From Chitinophagaceae bacterium (GTDB lineage Bacteria > Bacteroidota > Bacteroidia > Chitinophagales > Chitinophagaceae): a stretch of DNA of 64,000 bases. The DNA is taken from contig PMSV01000008.1 of the NCBI GenBank assembly GCA_003168265.1, forward strand, positions 124,001 to 188,000, written 5' to 3'. The notes beneath the pieces are model-generated. The model was not told the DNA's origin, made no database searches, and saw only the letters and a program-made list of their open reading frames with translations. Positions 8,838 to 17,429 of the stretch are shown piece by piece (the first letter of the stretch is position 1; every line of letters starts with the position of its first letter). The position numbers and the translations under genes were made by a program.

Positions 8838-10136
8838 TCAATGCGCAAAATCCAACTCAAAATCCCCCTTGACCCTCTCCTTCGGAGGATTGAAATAACC
8901 GAATTTAAGAGAAGGGAATTCGTCCTTGATGAGGTCCATGAGTTGCCTCATTCCAAGAAATTGACCTGTTTCACTGATTCCGATCCGACCCAAATACCAA
9001 TCCGGGTCAATATTGAAATTCCGCCATTGGATCATATTCAGTCCTGTTTCTTTGATCAGGGTCCTCATCGCTTCATATTCGTCGATGCTATCGGACATGC
9101 CCGGGAAAACAAAATAATTGATGGAAGTCCAGCCGCCAAATTTTTTGACGACGCGCAGGCTCTCGACAATGTCTTCATATACATAATTATTCGGGCGATA
9201 ATAGGATTCATATATAGGTTTTCTGGCCGAGTTCATGCTCACACGGACACTGTCAAGCCCGGCTTCACAAAGCGTTTTGATTGCAGCAGGATTTGACCCG
9301 TTCGTGTTGATGTTGATGCTGCCTTTTTTGGTATGATTTCGGATCTGCCGGATCGCTTCCCCTATGGTTTCCCACATAAGCAAAGGTTCTCCTTCACAGC
9401 CCTGCCCGAAACTGACGATCGGGTAGGGGGCTGTTTCCAGATGCGGGACCGTGAATTCGACGATTTCCTCCGCCATTGGCTTAAAGACCAATCGGTCCTG
9501 TGTGGAGGGAATTGATTCTTCCTGCGGTTGAAAAGAAATGCAGCCGATGCAATTGGCATTGCAGGCTGGGGAAGAGGGAATGGGGCATTCCCAACGGCCC
9601 AAGGACAGATTCCTGGCAGCGGGGCAATTATAGGTAAGACAACAATTCTCCATTAAATGCCTTACCAGTCGATTATTGGGGTAGGCATTCAGCAACTGTT
9701 TTGCACCTTCTCCAATTTTCTTCTTGTCATAACCCGAGCATTCCTGCCTTATATCCTTTTCAATCCGGATAGCCGGAACATAGAATCGCTTATCCTGCCA
9801 GCCTACGGCTGTATAACAAAAAAGAGGAAGGGTATGTGCATCAGGTTCGGTTTCATAAGCGGAAAGGAACAATCCGGTATGGGCAGGGGGGATAAAAGCG
9901 GCTACAGCAAAACCCTTTCGGCAAATCTCCATTTGTCCCGTTTTAGCGTTGATGCCGATCCCAAACCTTCCCGGAAGTTCGTACAAAGAGCCTCCTTCCG
10001 GTAATGCTATCCAATCCTCAACCGGCACAAGCAGAGCATCCCAACCGCTTCTTCCTGTAGCATAAAGGTCACGGTCTTCAAAAATATTTCCCTTCCCATC
10101 AGAATAAAGCAGAAAGGGGGAATGTTTTAATTGCAT
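8838..10136 (-). CDS. Radical SAM protein with cysteine-rich N-terminal extension
   Basis: A 432-residue enzyme with the radical SAM cluster motif CNANCIGC (Cys192, 196, 199), a TIM-barrel SAM-binding region (SFGQGCEGEPLL) and the later motif INTNGSN. The roughly 185-residue N-terminal extension contains more cysteines just before the cluster (165, 166, 171, 184), which may ligate a second Fe-S cluster or zinc. The reaction is unknown; the family is widespread in Bacteroidota but I do not recognise a characterised member. It lies 3 bases after the membrane-protein gene upstream and about 16 bases before the EamA transporter, so all three are likely one operon. Confidence 0.85.
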   Translation of the reverse strand: MQLKHSPFLLYSDGKGNIFEDRDLYATGRSGWDALLVPVEDWIALPEGGSLYELPGRFGIGINAKTGQMEICRKGFAVAAFIPPAHTGLFLSAYETEPDAHTLPLFCYTAVGWQDKRFYVPAIRIEKDIRQECSGYDKKKIGEGAKQLLNAYPNNRLVRHLMENCCLTYNCPAARNLSLGRWECPIPSSPACNANCIGCISFQPQEESIPSTQDRLVFKPMAEEIVEFTVPHLETAPYPIVSFGQGCEGEPLLMWETIGEAIRQIRNHTKKGSININTNGSNPAAIKTLCEAGLDSVRVSMNSARKPIYESYYRPNNYVYEDIVESLRVVKKFGGWTSINYFVFPGMSDSIDEYEAMRTLIKETGLNMIQWRNFNIDPDWYLGRIGISETGQFLGMRQLMDLIKDEFPSLKFGYFNPPKERVKGDFELDFAH

Positions 10137-10139
10137 AAG

Positions 10140-10724
10140 TCAAGGAGTGGGGGAGTTAATAGTAGTCAATCCAGTTGCGACAATGTTCAGCCTTTCCCTG
10201 CAATAAGAATTGAATTCATCTTCATCCGCATCCGGGTCATCATCGTCGATCGTTTCCTTCTGGAATAAGCGATTATTCCTGAAGTCTATCGTCAGCAACC
10301 CATCCTTGAGCAGGATATTATTAAAATCGGTCCAAACAAACCTTCTTCGGAAAAGTGAATTGATCACGACCTCCTTCCCGGAAAATCCTACTTCCAGAGG
10401 GTGTTTGGCCTGGTATTCCAGAAAGGCAAGCAGAAACAAACAGATGGAGATCCAGGAAAGAAAAGGCATCCCGATCCACAATATGCCGGCCAGGAAAAGC
10501 AAATACCTGTAACGGACCTGACGGTGCCTCATAGATGCAACAATATTATAGGCAATACCAGAGGCGAGGACCAAAGCGCCCAGGCTAAAAATATAATTGA
10601 ATTGGCGGGCCTCAAATTGTTGAAAGACAAAAGCGACAATGGAAAACAGACAAATGAACAGGCTGATAAAATCGATCTGCCGGTCACTACTCTTTCTTAG
10701 GATTACCACATAGTCATACTTCAT
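10140..10724 (-). CDS. Hypothetical membrane protein with PH-like cytoplasmic domain
   Basis: A 194-residue protein not assigned to a named family. Four hydrophobic helices lie within residues 20-115, two hairpins separated by a basic loop (MRHRQVRYRY). After them comes a small soluble region (KEVVINSLFRRRFVWTDFNN...LLTIDF) that reads like a bacterial PH-fold domain, then an acidic stretch (DDDDPDADEDE). It is the first gene of the unit with the radical SAM protein and the EamA transporter. It may be a membrane scaffold for the radical SAM enzyme, but this is inference only. Confidence 0.7.
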   Translation of the reverse strand: MKYDYVVILRKSSDRQIDFISLFICLFSIVAFVFQQFEARQFNYIFSLGALVLASGIAYNIVASMRHRQVRYRYLLFLAGILWIGMPFLSWISICLFLLAFLEYQAKHPLEVGFSGKEVVINSLFRRRFVWTDFNNILLKDGLLTIDFRNNRLFQKETIDDDDPDADEDEFNSYCRERLNIVATGLTTINSPTP

Positions 10725-11025
10725 GTGGCAAATTTAGTGGTTAGCGGGTGAATCATTGTGAATTGGAAAACTGTGTAAGTCAAGACTGTTTTTAATTTTT
10801 GACAGGTTCCATAATAAAAGGCATACTAGTATGGTTTGGACAGATAGTTAAATATCAAGTTTTGTCTATTGATAATCTAGACTAATTAAGCGTGCGTAAA
10901 ATTTAGCTATTGGTATTGTTTTTATTTATGCAAGAGAATAATTGCTACCCTGTCATCAGTTTTTTGGACCTGTCGGCTGACTTGTTACAACTACATTTAT
11001 TCAGAATATTTTCAAGAATGAAAAT
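10725..11025. other. Intergenic region without a recognised gene
   Basis: AT-rich, with stops in all frames and no convincing ORF or RNA gene. The 9-mer GACAGGTTC occurs at 10801-10809 and again at 11077-11085, each followed within about 15 bases by ATAATAA. This may be a remnant of a short repeat. Confidence 0.4.
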
Positions 11026-11074
11026 CCCCCGGGAGATATTTTGAGGGAGATATACTCCATTTATTTCCCGGGGG
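11026..11074 (-). terminator. Large hairpin, probable terminator of the SnoaL-like gene
   Basis: CCCCCGGGA (11026-11034) pairs perfectly with TCCCGGGGG (11066-11074). A smaller nested stem GGAG/CTCC lies inside the 31-base loop. Read on the minus strand, the stem is followed by ATTTTCATT. The U-run is short, so termination is likely but not certain. Confidence 0.5.
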
Positions 11075-11103
11075 CGGACAGGTTCAATGGTTCTATAATA
11101 AGC

Positions 11104-11457
11104 TTAGTAGAAAAACTGTTCGGAAACGATCTTTCCATTCTCCACCTTGTATAAACCGATTTCTTCCATCTTGGTTCGCTGCCCTCCCTTTGGCGTGTAA
11201 TCCATGGTCATAAAACTGGAAAAATAAGAGCCAGCCACTTCCGGCTTATCCGTAGTACCGCCATGCATGGCTTCAACTAGCTCGTTCCATTTTTTAGCTT
11301 TCTCATGAATGGCTGCCAGCCCAACAGCTCTTGTCCAGTCGGATCCGGGAGGTTCATCACTCGTCGCCTTTTCGCTGAAAAGTTCACTGTAAATCTTGTT
11401 AAAGTCGCCTTCCTGCATGTAGGCGTAAAATTTTTCGGCTACCTGATTAGTTGTCAT
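11104..11457 (-). CDS. SnoaL-like (NTF2-fold) protein
   Basis: A 117-residue cytoplasmic protein with no signal peptide. The pattern of N-terminal helices (VAEKFYAYMQEGDFNKIYSE), central strands and a final strand pair (IGLYKVENGKIVSEQFFY) is that of small SnoaL/NTF2-fold proteins. These serve as isomerases, hydratases or ligand-binding domains. No catalytic residue set can be assigned. It is a single gene with its own upstream AT-rich region and a probable terminator after it. Confidence 0.75.
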   Translation of the reverse strand: MTTNQVAEKFYAYMQEGDFNKIYSELFSEKATSDEPPGSDWTRAVGLAAIHEKAKKWNELVEAMHGGTTDKPEVAGSYFSSFMTMDYTPKGGQRTKMEEIGLYKVENGKIVSEQFFY

Positions 11458-11544
11458 TTTCGTTAGTTTTTATGAAAATTGGTATAAAGAAAGGCAAATT
11501 AAGGAAAAAAAATTAATACTAAAAAGATTAGCATTAAATACCGC

Positions 11545-12141
11545 TCAGAATTCATTGGCAGCTTTCACTAATTTGGTGATATCATGAAATTCCTTTACTA
11601 TGTCTGGGATCAGCCTCAGCACGGGCTTATCCTCTTCGAAAAATTTACGCAACTGGCCTTTATATCCATTGATCAGCGAACCTCCCTGGGTAATAGCAAT
11701 CACTTCGTGAGCATCATTTTCCAGTACATAAACTTCCTCCATGCCTCCCATTCCTCCCTTCCCGGGATCATGGGCGTTGGATGTATAATAGTAATATTCA
11801 TTGACTCTTTTGCCCATTTCCATTGGCCATACGAATACAGCATGATTTTCATCATCCACAACCTTGGATATATAAATATATTTTTTTGATCGATAGATAA
11901 ATCCATATCCCTTGATCTGGCCTGGCTTGAATTTTACCTTTCTGTTCGCACTATCCAGGATTGTCACTGAAAAGAACAGTTCTATTTCATTGAATGTTCC
12001 CAGGTTGATCGGCATTCGTATACTGCAGGCCGTTGTATCACCCGAATTGGATATATAAAAACCATCTGCATACTTATCTTTCGCCTCGCTCACTTTAAAA
12101 AAGCAAAGAATAATTGGCAAAAGATTGAAAAATTTCTTCAT
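11545..12141 (-). CDS. Secreted hypothetical protein
   Basis: A 198-residue protein with an N-terminal signal peptide (MKKFFNLLPIILCFF, cleavage near VSEA at about 20). The mature part starts with DGFYISNSGDTTACSI and is rich in beta-type strands and tyrosines. Similar openings (exported, DGYYIxxxGDTxxCxI) recur in uncharacterised Bacteroidota proteins. No family or function can be given. It stands alone between the SnoaL-like gene and a small hypothetical gene, with about 87 bases downstream. Confidence 0.7.
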   Translation of the reverse strand: MKKFFNLLPIILCFFKVSEAKDKYADGFYISNSGDTTACSIRMPINLGTFNEIELFFSVTILDSANRKVKFKPGQIKGYGFIYRSKKYIYISKVVDDENHAVFVWPMEMGKRVNEYYYYTSNAHDPGKGGMGGMEEVYVLENDAHEVIAITQGGSLINGYKGQLRKFFEEDKPVLRLIPDIVKEFHDITKLVKAANEF

Positions 12142-12371
12142 AAAATCTGCATATATTTTACAATCTAACTGAAAAACTCAAAACTAACAGTTATCGCATC
12201 AAACTCGCACTAAATCATCTCTCTAACGAAGCCTTAACCAGCCGAATCAAAATGTTCGTTCTAACTTTGAGTTTAGGAAATACATTATAAATGGGAAGGC
12301 CCTTACAAAAAAACCTTCTATTGAATTCATGCGGACACTTAATCCGGAAATTTGAAGAATGAGAATGGCTA
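12142..12371. other. Intergenic region, nothing recognised
   Basis: AT-rich spacer of about 230 bases. A weak GAAGG/CCTTC repeat around an A-run is present at about 12296-12330. No ORF, RNA or clear promoter was identified. Confidence 0.35.
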
Positions 12372-12677
12372 TTATCGATAAAGGTTATCTAGAGTTTTTA
12401 CTACAATCATTAAGGACTGGATTGTCTCCTTTGGAATGGTATCAGAGCTATAAGTGAATTCCTTTTTGTCAGCATCCCAAACGAGCTTGATAATATCGTT
12501 TGGAAATTGTTTTTCAACTTCCTTGAATGTATTTTCAACAGCTTTCCTTATAGCTGAAACATAGAGTGATTCTTCAGGAGATGCTGACTGCCTGACTCGA
12601 TTTCTCTTACCATCTATTATAATATCCAATATTATCATAGAGATAATATTTGTTGGATGCTTGAAATTACGACTCAA
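12372..12677 (-). CDS. Small hypothetical protein
   Basis: A 101-residue ORF with normal-looking protein composition. The second half forms a probable long amphipathic helix (SLYVSAIRKAVENTFKEVEK) flanked by strands (DIIKLVWDADKKEFTYSSD). The first methionine gives a 13-residue basic lead-in; the start could equally be the internal ATG at 12638 (MIILDIIIDGKRNRV). It has no signal peptide and no recognised family. The neighbours give no clue, and it may be an orphan gene. Confidence 0.5.
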   Translation of the reverse strand: MSRNFKHPTNIISMIILDIIIDGKRNRVRQSASPEESLYVSAIRKAVENTFKEVEKQFPNDIIKLVWDADKKEFTYSSDTIPKETIQSLMIVVKTLDNLYR

Positions 12678-12759
12678 TGGAGGGGAATCTTGTAGATTTT
12701 AAACTACAAGAAACAAAAGTGATGGAGACTGATTCCAACCGGGTATTGAACATTATCCT

Positions 12760-15168
12760 TTAGGCCTTAATGGATGAAGGCGGCATCTTTGTAATTACAA
12801 GCATGCTTATCAGATAAATTACGATAGCGATCCACAATACTGACTGAAAGCCGGTCATCATGCTTAATATAATGGTCATTACAGATCCAGCTACTGTAAA
12901 AAATCCATTTATGCCCCAGGCCCAGGGAATTAAAGAAGGCGCTTGCCTGGCGATGATGTCAATACCTGTTGGGAAAGCCATGCCCATTAAAATACCTAAA
13001 GGCATGATCAGTAGAATTGCCAGTATGACCCGGGCAGGCATGGCTAAAGCAATGGCCACCCTGAGTAATGAAGGAAGAAATAAACTGGCGGCCAATAATA
13101 AAGCAGATAAAGCCAGGATGGAAATCCGCAATGTCCGCATTGGATTCAGCCTGTACTTTCCTGAAATGAAAGCGCCAGCGCCTGTAAATAATAAGAGCGC
13201 TGAAAGTACAATAGCAAAAGTGTATACCGGTTCGCCCAATAACAGGTTGAATAACTGGATCATCACAATTTCAATGATAATAAACCCGATTCCCAATCCT
13301 GAAAAATAAAAGAGGAAAGGAAATATATTTCTCACCTGCAACCCAGTTGAAGAAAATCGCCAGAGTGGTAAAAGGATTGCCAGGGCTGAGATAATCAATA
13401 CCTGGACCAGTAAAATAATCAGGCTCACTTCCGCAACGGGCCTATCTTCCAAGGCCATCCTGCCCATTTTTTGCTGCGAAAAAATATCTTTAAATGATTG
13501 CAGGTTCAAAGCAGACCATCTTGTATGGTGGTTAAAAAATGGCCGGTTATCGGTAGCAGGTGCAATTTCAAATGGATAGTTTTCATACAGGCCCTTCAGG
13601 TTTTCAGCTCTTAATTCCGAATCATAAATATTCTTAACAGGGCTGAATGGGTCATATAAAACGGCAGGCGGCGGATCTTTTACCAGATTGATAAATGTAT
13701 TCATCTCAGCCACCCTTTGACGGGTCAATGCATTTTTGCTCATTACAAAAACGGAAAAAAAAGATTTCCTGCCGGCATTGTCATTAGAATCAAAATCAGG
13801 ATAGTTGTACGCAAAAAAATGCATGGCCGCGTCGGTAACTCCCTTTTCCGCCAACACTTCTCTGCCCGTTGAAAATAATCTGGGCAACTGAAACTCCGGG
13901 CGCGTAAAATAAATGATGCCGCTGTCCTTAAGATGGTCAAAATAATCTGCAAAGGCTTCTTTCGTAAGCACATAATTTTCTGAAAGACTCAGTGCGCCGG
14001 AGGCTATCGCAGCATTACTGATTGTATGTACAGATACGATAGCATCATATTTATTCTTTGTGGATCGAACAAAATTTCTTCCTTCACCTGTAACCAGCTC
14101 AACCTGCGGCTGATGAAAGAGATCGCTCCAATAGGGGTTATGAAGAACCACATCATTGATAATCGGGTTGATCTCCACCGCCGTTACTTTATGCACGCCA
14201 TGATGTAAGGCATCAAGCACCTGGGTGCCGCAGCCGCTCCCGATGATAAGCAGGTCCGGATTTTTTCTATCAAGGTAGGCCAGGCAGGAACCGTACAATG
14301 AATCTGCCGGAAATTTTTCCAAGACAGTCTTAACATCCGGCCTCATATCAAAATCAAGGCCTGTAGCTGCCGTTCCCTGGTCGATGGAAAATGTCGGCGA
14401 GATCTTTGATGAATCGATTTCACTTCTGTCAATGTATAAATCAATTCTTGAAAAAGTATTCCACTTTGTAAAATCCGGCTTCTTTTTGCTTGCAGACCGC
14501 CTTTTGTTCGAGGTAATGTGTAACGGAATGAATTGATCCGCATTCAATGAAATGAACAGGGTTGTTACTAACAAAAAAAACGCAATCAATGTCAGGGGTC
14601 TAAAATTTATGCCAAAAAACAGGATGGCAGCGAATGCAGCGAATGGAGCAGCGAAAAGAACTGAGCCACCACCTCCAAAATAAGACATGGTAAAAATAAT
14701 AGCGAGGCATCCAAATGCTGCGCCTGCCAGGTCAAAGGCGTAGAGCCTGTGTATATTAGATGGAAAACGGGTAAATAACAAAGACAGAGCCAAACCTGCA
14801 AAAAAAAATGGAATGGAAACAATAATGTAGGTCAGCGGCATATACAGAATCTGCATTTTATCCGCATATAAACTAAATGGATCAAAAGGAATTTTTTGCA
14901 ACAACCAAAAACAGACAATTACTGAAGATGCAAGACAAACACTGATCCATCCAAGGGTTTTGTCGAGTGGGAAATCCTCACGTAATTTTTTCCATAAGGA
15001 AAGTAAAACCCCGGAAACGCCAAACCCAAGAAGCGCCGTTGAGATAATCAGGAAACCAAAATGATACCAGAGCGTTACCGAAAAAACCCTGGTAAGCGAA
15101 AGCTCAAATAGCAGTGTTGAAAAAGAAATGAAAAAGATTCCAAGGTAATATTTTGAATTTTGTTTCAT
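12760..15168 (-). CDS. Membrane protein with central spermidine-synthase-like SAM-binding domain
   Basis: An 802-residue fusion: about seven helices at the N-terminus (1-215), a soluble Rossmann-fold domain (about 240-520), then about six helices to the C-terminus. The soluble part has the SAM-type glycine motif IGSGCGTQVL and the acidic ribose-binding VTAVEINP, as in spermidine synthases. In true aminopropyltransferases a catalytic Asp follows in a DxSDP-like motif; here the equivalent stretch is YDAIVSVHTIS, which lacks it. The protein is therefore unlikely to make spermidine and may be a membrane-embedded methyltransferase or transporter-like protein. It is a single gene, upstream of small hypotheticals and downstream of the cyclase operon. 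Confidence 0.82.
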   Translation of the reverse strand: MKQNSKYYLGIFFISFSTLLFELSLTRVFSVTLWYHFGFLIISTALLGFGVSGVLLSLWKKLREDFPLDKTLGWISVCLASSVIVCFWLLQKIPFDPFSLYADKMQILYMPLTYIIVSIPFFFAGLALSLLFTRFPSNIHRLYAFDLAGAAFGCLAIIFTMSYFGGGGSVLFAAPFAAFAAILFFGINFRPLTLIAFFLLVTTLFISLNADQFIPLHITSNKRRSASKKKPDFTKWNTFSRIDLYIDRSEIDSSKISPTFSIDQGTAATGLDFDMRPDVKTVLEKFPADSLYGSCLAYLDRKNPDLLIIGSGCGTQVLDALHHGVHKVTAVEINPIINDVVLHNPYWSDLFHQPQVELVTGEGRNFVRSTKNKYDAIVSVHTISNAAIASGALSLSENYVLTKEAFADYFDHLKDSGIIYFTRPEFQLPRLFSTGREVLAEKGVTDAAMHFFAYNYPDFDSNDNAGRKSFFSVFVMSKNALTRQRVAEMNTFINLVKDPPPAVLYDPFSPVKNIYDSELRAENLKGLYENYPFEIAPATDNRPFFNHHTRWSALNLQSFKDIFSQQKMGRMALEDRPVAEVSLIILLVQVLIISALAILLPLWRFSSTGLQVRNIFPFLFYFSGLGIGFIIIEIVMIQLFNLLLGEPVYTFAIVLSALLLFTGAGAFISGKYRLNPMRTLRISILALSALLLAASLFLPSLLRVAIALAMPARVILAILLIMPLGILMGMAFPTGIDIIARQAPSLIPWAWGINGFFTVAGSVMTIILSMMTGFQSVLWIAIVIYLISMLVITKMPPSSIKA

Positions 15169-15280
15169 TTACTCTATCAGTCAGGATTTGACCTGGTCCT
15201 TAAGGTTAACTTTAATTTACAGAACTTAGTCGTTCCACAGGAAGTTAATTGTAGAACCACAACACAGGGTAGCTATTTTA

Positions 15281-16957
15281 TTATTTATGCTGTATTTCTT
15301 CAATTCCAATCCAGTTTTCTGGTACGCCATTGTTAAGGTATTGGTGGGCATTTCCCAAAAATAATTTAGTAGTAATATCGTCCGGATGAATTTCTAAAAC
15401 CTGATGAAACTTACTGGTGGCTTCAGAAAAGGATTTATTTACATAATCTGACATCGCCTGATTGAAAAGCGATAAGCTAGATAGTTTTTTTTGGATATTG
15501 TTTTCATCATTGCCATCGAAACACTCGTAAATGGCAATGGGTTTTGTCTTACCCTTTAAGCGCACCATCCCGAGATGGCGAAAATGAAAGAATGCGTAAT
15601 CAGTCATGTTATTCAGGCTATCATTGCTTAAAAGGACATCGCCTTTGTAATACTTTGTGAGAGTCTCCAATCTTGATGCAATGTTTACGGTATCGGAAAT
15701 TGTAGTTGCATCCAATCTTTGGTTGTCGCCTGTAATTCCCATTATCAACGGCCCCGTATGTAATCCAATCCCGATTCTTATCGGAGGTTTTTTCTTCAGC
15801 ACACGGCTCACATTGAATTCCCTCACTGCCCTTTGCATTTTTATTGCTGCGTTGAGTGCATCTGACGCATTCCCCGGGAAAATGGCCATAACCGCATCGC
15901 CAAGATATTGATTGATGAAACCATTATGCTGCCGGATAATCGGTCCCATTTTCTCATTGAAGGAAGAGACGAAACTAAAATTTTCTTCAGGCGTCATTTT
16001 CTCCGATAAAGTGGTATAATCCCTGATATCGGCAAATAGAACTGTCACGATTTTTTCCACCTGGTCACCAAGCTGTATATCCGTGATCACTTTTCTACCC
16101 AGTGATTTAATAAATTCATGGGGCACGAACTTGTTCGTAATCTCATAAATCCGCCGCATCGCTTCTTCTTTTTCTTTTGCTTCCCGTATGTTTCTTTCAT
16201 ATAATATAGCACTTTCAATGGCTGAAGAAGATTGCAGCGCAAGGGTGATCAGAAATTTTAAATCTACGGCAGAATACTCAACATCATCGGTGCTAGCCAA
16301 AACAATCGCTCCCATCACACGGTGTTTCACTTTTAATGCAGCGTAGATCAGTGATTGCACTTCCGGCATAATCAACCCTGCTTCTTTCAATGCAGAAACA
16401 TCACCTAAAATTTCTGATTGGCCACTATGCGAAAGATGCAGCAGCAGATCAACATTGGCCTTCATTTTGTCTTTGGAAAAGAACTTCCCCGATGAAGCAA
16501 GTACTTCTAACTGGTCGCTTTTCTCATCCCACAGAATAATTAATCCATTATCAGATTTTATTAAACGCATTGCTTCATCAAGTGTGATTTCCGCAATGGA
16601 ATTTTGCCCGATAGTTTGTGCAAGTTTGTCAGAAAAATCAAAAATCATATTCACTTCCTGGTAAAGCATCAACACTTCATTGCCGATTTTCTTTCTTTCT
16701 GTTTCTTTTTGTATCAGTAAATGAATGAGCGAAGAAATGACATGAACTTTTTCATCACCTTTCACCCATCCGATAATTTCTTCATCAAAGGTGATGGGTT
16801 CTGTGTGTAAGATGGTGCCGGGAGTCCTGCCTAATAAAATGTTTTGGGTATCATCTTCAATAGAAAGATCAGCTTTTAGCTGCTCAATCAATAAAGTTAG
16901 CAGAGCATTGGCTTCCCTATTCTTTACAACTATATTTTTGAGATGCATCCTGGGCAT
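15281..16957 (-). CDS. GAF-domain class III adenylate/guanylate cyclase
   Basis: A 558-residue cytoplasmic protein: an N-terminal region of unknown fold, a GAF domain (about 110-255), a short coiled-coil linker, a class III nucleotidyl cyclase domain (about 300-480), and a TPR-like tail (about 495-545). The two metal-binding Asp are D310 (FADIRDY) and D354 (LGDAVMA); the transition-state residues N425 and R429 are present (TVNIASR). The position that is usually Lys in adenylyl cyclases is Gln350, and the partner position is Thr418. The product (cAMP or cGMP) is therefore uncertain. It follows a receiver protein and a hybrid histidine kinase on the same strand, so it is probably the output of that pathway. 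Confidence 0.88.
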   Translation of the reverse strand: MPRMHLKNIVVKNREANALLTLLIEQLKADLSIEDDTQNILLGRTPGTILHTEPITFDEEIIGWVKGDEKVHVISSLIHLLIQKETERKKIGNEVLMLYQEVNMIFDFSDKLAQTIGQNSIAEITLDEAMRLIKSDNGLIILWDEKSDQLEVLASSGKFFSKDKMKANVDLLLHLSHSGQSEILGDVSALKEAGLIMPEVQSLIYAALKVKHRVMGAIVLASTDDVEYSAVDLKFLITLALQSSSAIESAILYERNIREAKEKEEAMRRIYEITNKFVPHEFIKSLGRKVITDIQLGDQVEKIVTVLFADIRDYTTLSEKMTPEENFSFVSSFNEKMGPIIRQHNGFINQYLGDAVMAIFPGNASDALNAAIKMQRAVREFNVSRVLKKKPPIRIGIGLHTGPLIMGITGDNQRLDATTISDTVNIASRLETLTKYYKGDVLLSNDSLNNMTDYAFFHFRHLGMVRLKGKTKPIAIYECFDGNDENNIQKKLSSLSLFNQAMSDYVNKSFSEATSKFHQVLEIHPDDITTKLFLGNAHQYLNNGVPENWIGIEEIQHK

Positions 16958-17032
16958 GATTTGATAAAGAAAATAACAGTTGTGTCAGGCAAACTTTGAG
17001 TATTCAGAGGAAAAGTTCGGCAAAAAATAAAA

Positions 17033-17413
17033 CTAAGATAAGCCAAGTACAGTCCTGGCTTTAGTAAGAATGGCTTCAGGGTCGAAAGGCTTCGTCATGT
17101 ACACATCTGCGCCAACTTCCGCTCCCTTCTGTCGGTCCAGTTCCTGACCTTTTGCAGTAAGCAATATAATATATACTTCATTTAAAAAAAGCTCTTTCTT
17201 CACTTTTCTGCAAACTTCCATCCCATTCATTTTGGGCATCATCACGTCTAAAAAAACAAGCTGCGGTTTTTCTGTAATGATGATCTCCAATGCCTTTTCG
17301 CCATTGTCTGCTGTTAAAAATTCAACGTTTTCATCTTCGAGCTCTTCCAGGGTTTGTTCAATCAGCATACGTATGTGCGCTTCATCGTCTACTATCAGGA
17401 TTTTTTGTTCCAT
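17033..17413 (-). CDS. Single-domain response regulator
   Basis: A 126-residue CheY-like receiver with no output domain. The acidic pair (DDE, residues 9-11), phosphoacceptor Asp56 in LVFLDVMMPKMNG, the conserved Thr in LLTAKG and Lys in MTKPFD are all present, so it should accept phosphate. It lies 16 bases after the hybrid kinase stop and about 75 bases before the cyclase start, all in one direction. It most likely relays phosphate from the kinase to the cyclase protein or to another partner. Confidence 0.93.
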   Translation of the reverse strand: MEQKILIVDDEAHIRMLIEQTLEELEDENVEFLTADNGEKALEIIITEKPQLVFLDVMMPKMNGMEVCRKVKKELFLNEVYIILLTAKGQELDRQKGAEVGADVYMTKPFDPEAILTKARTVLGLS

Positions 17414-17429
17414 TTTTCTTATTAATCAG

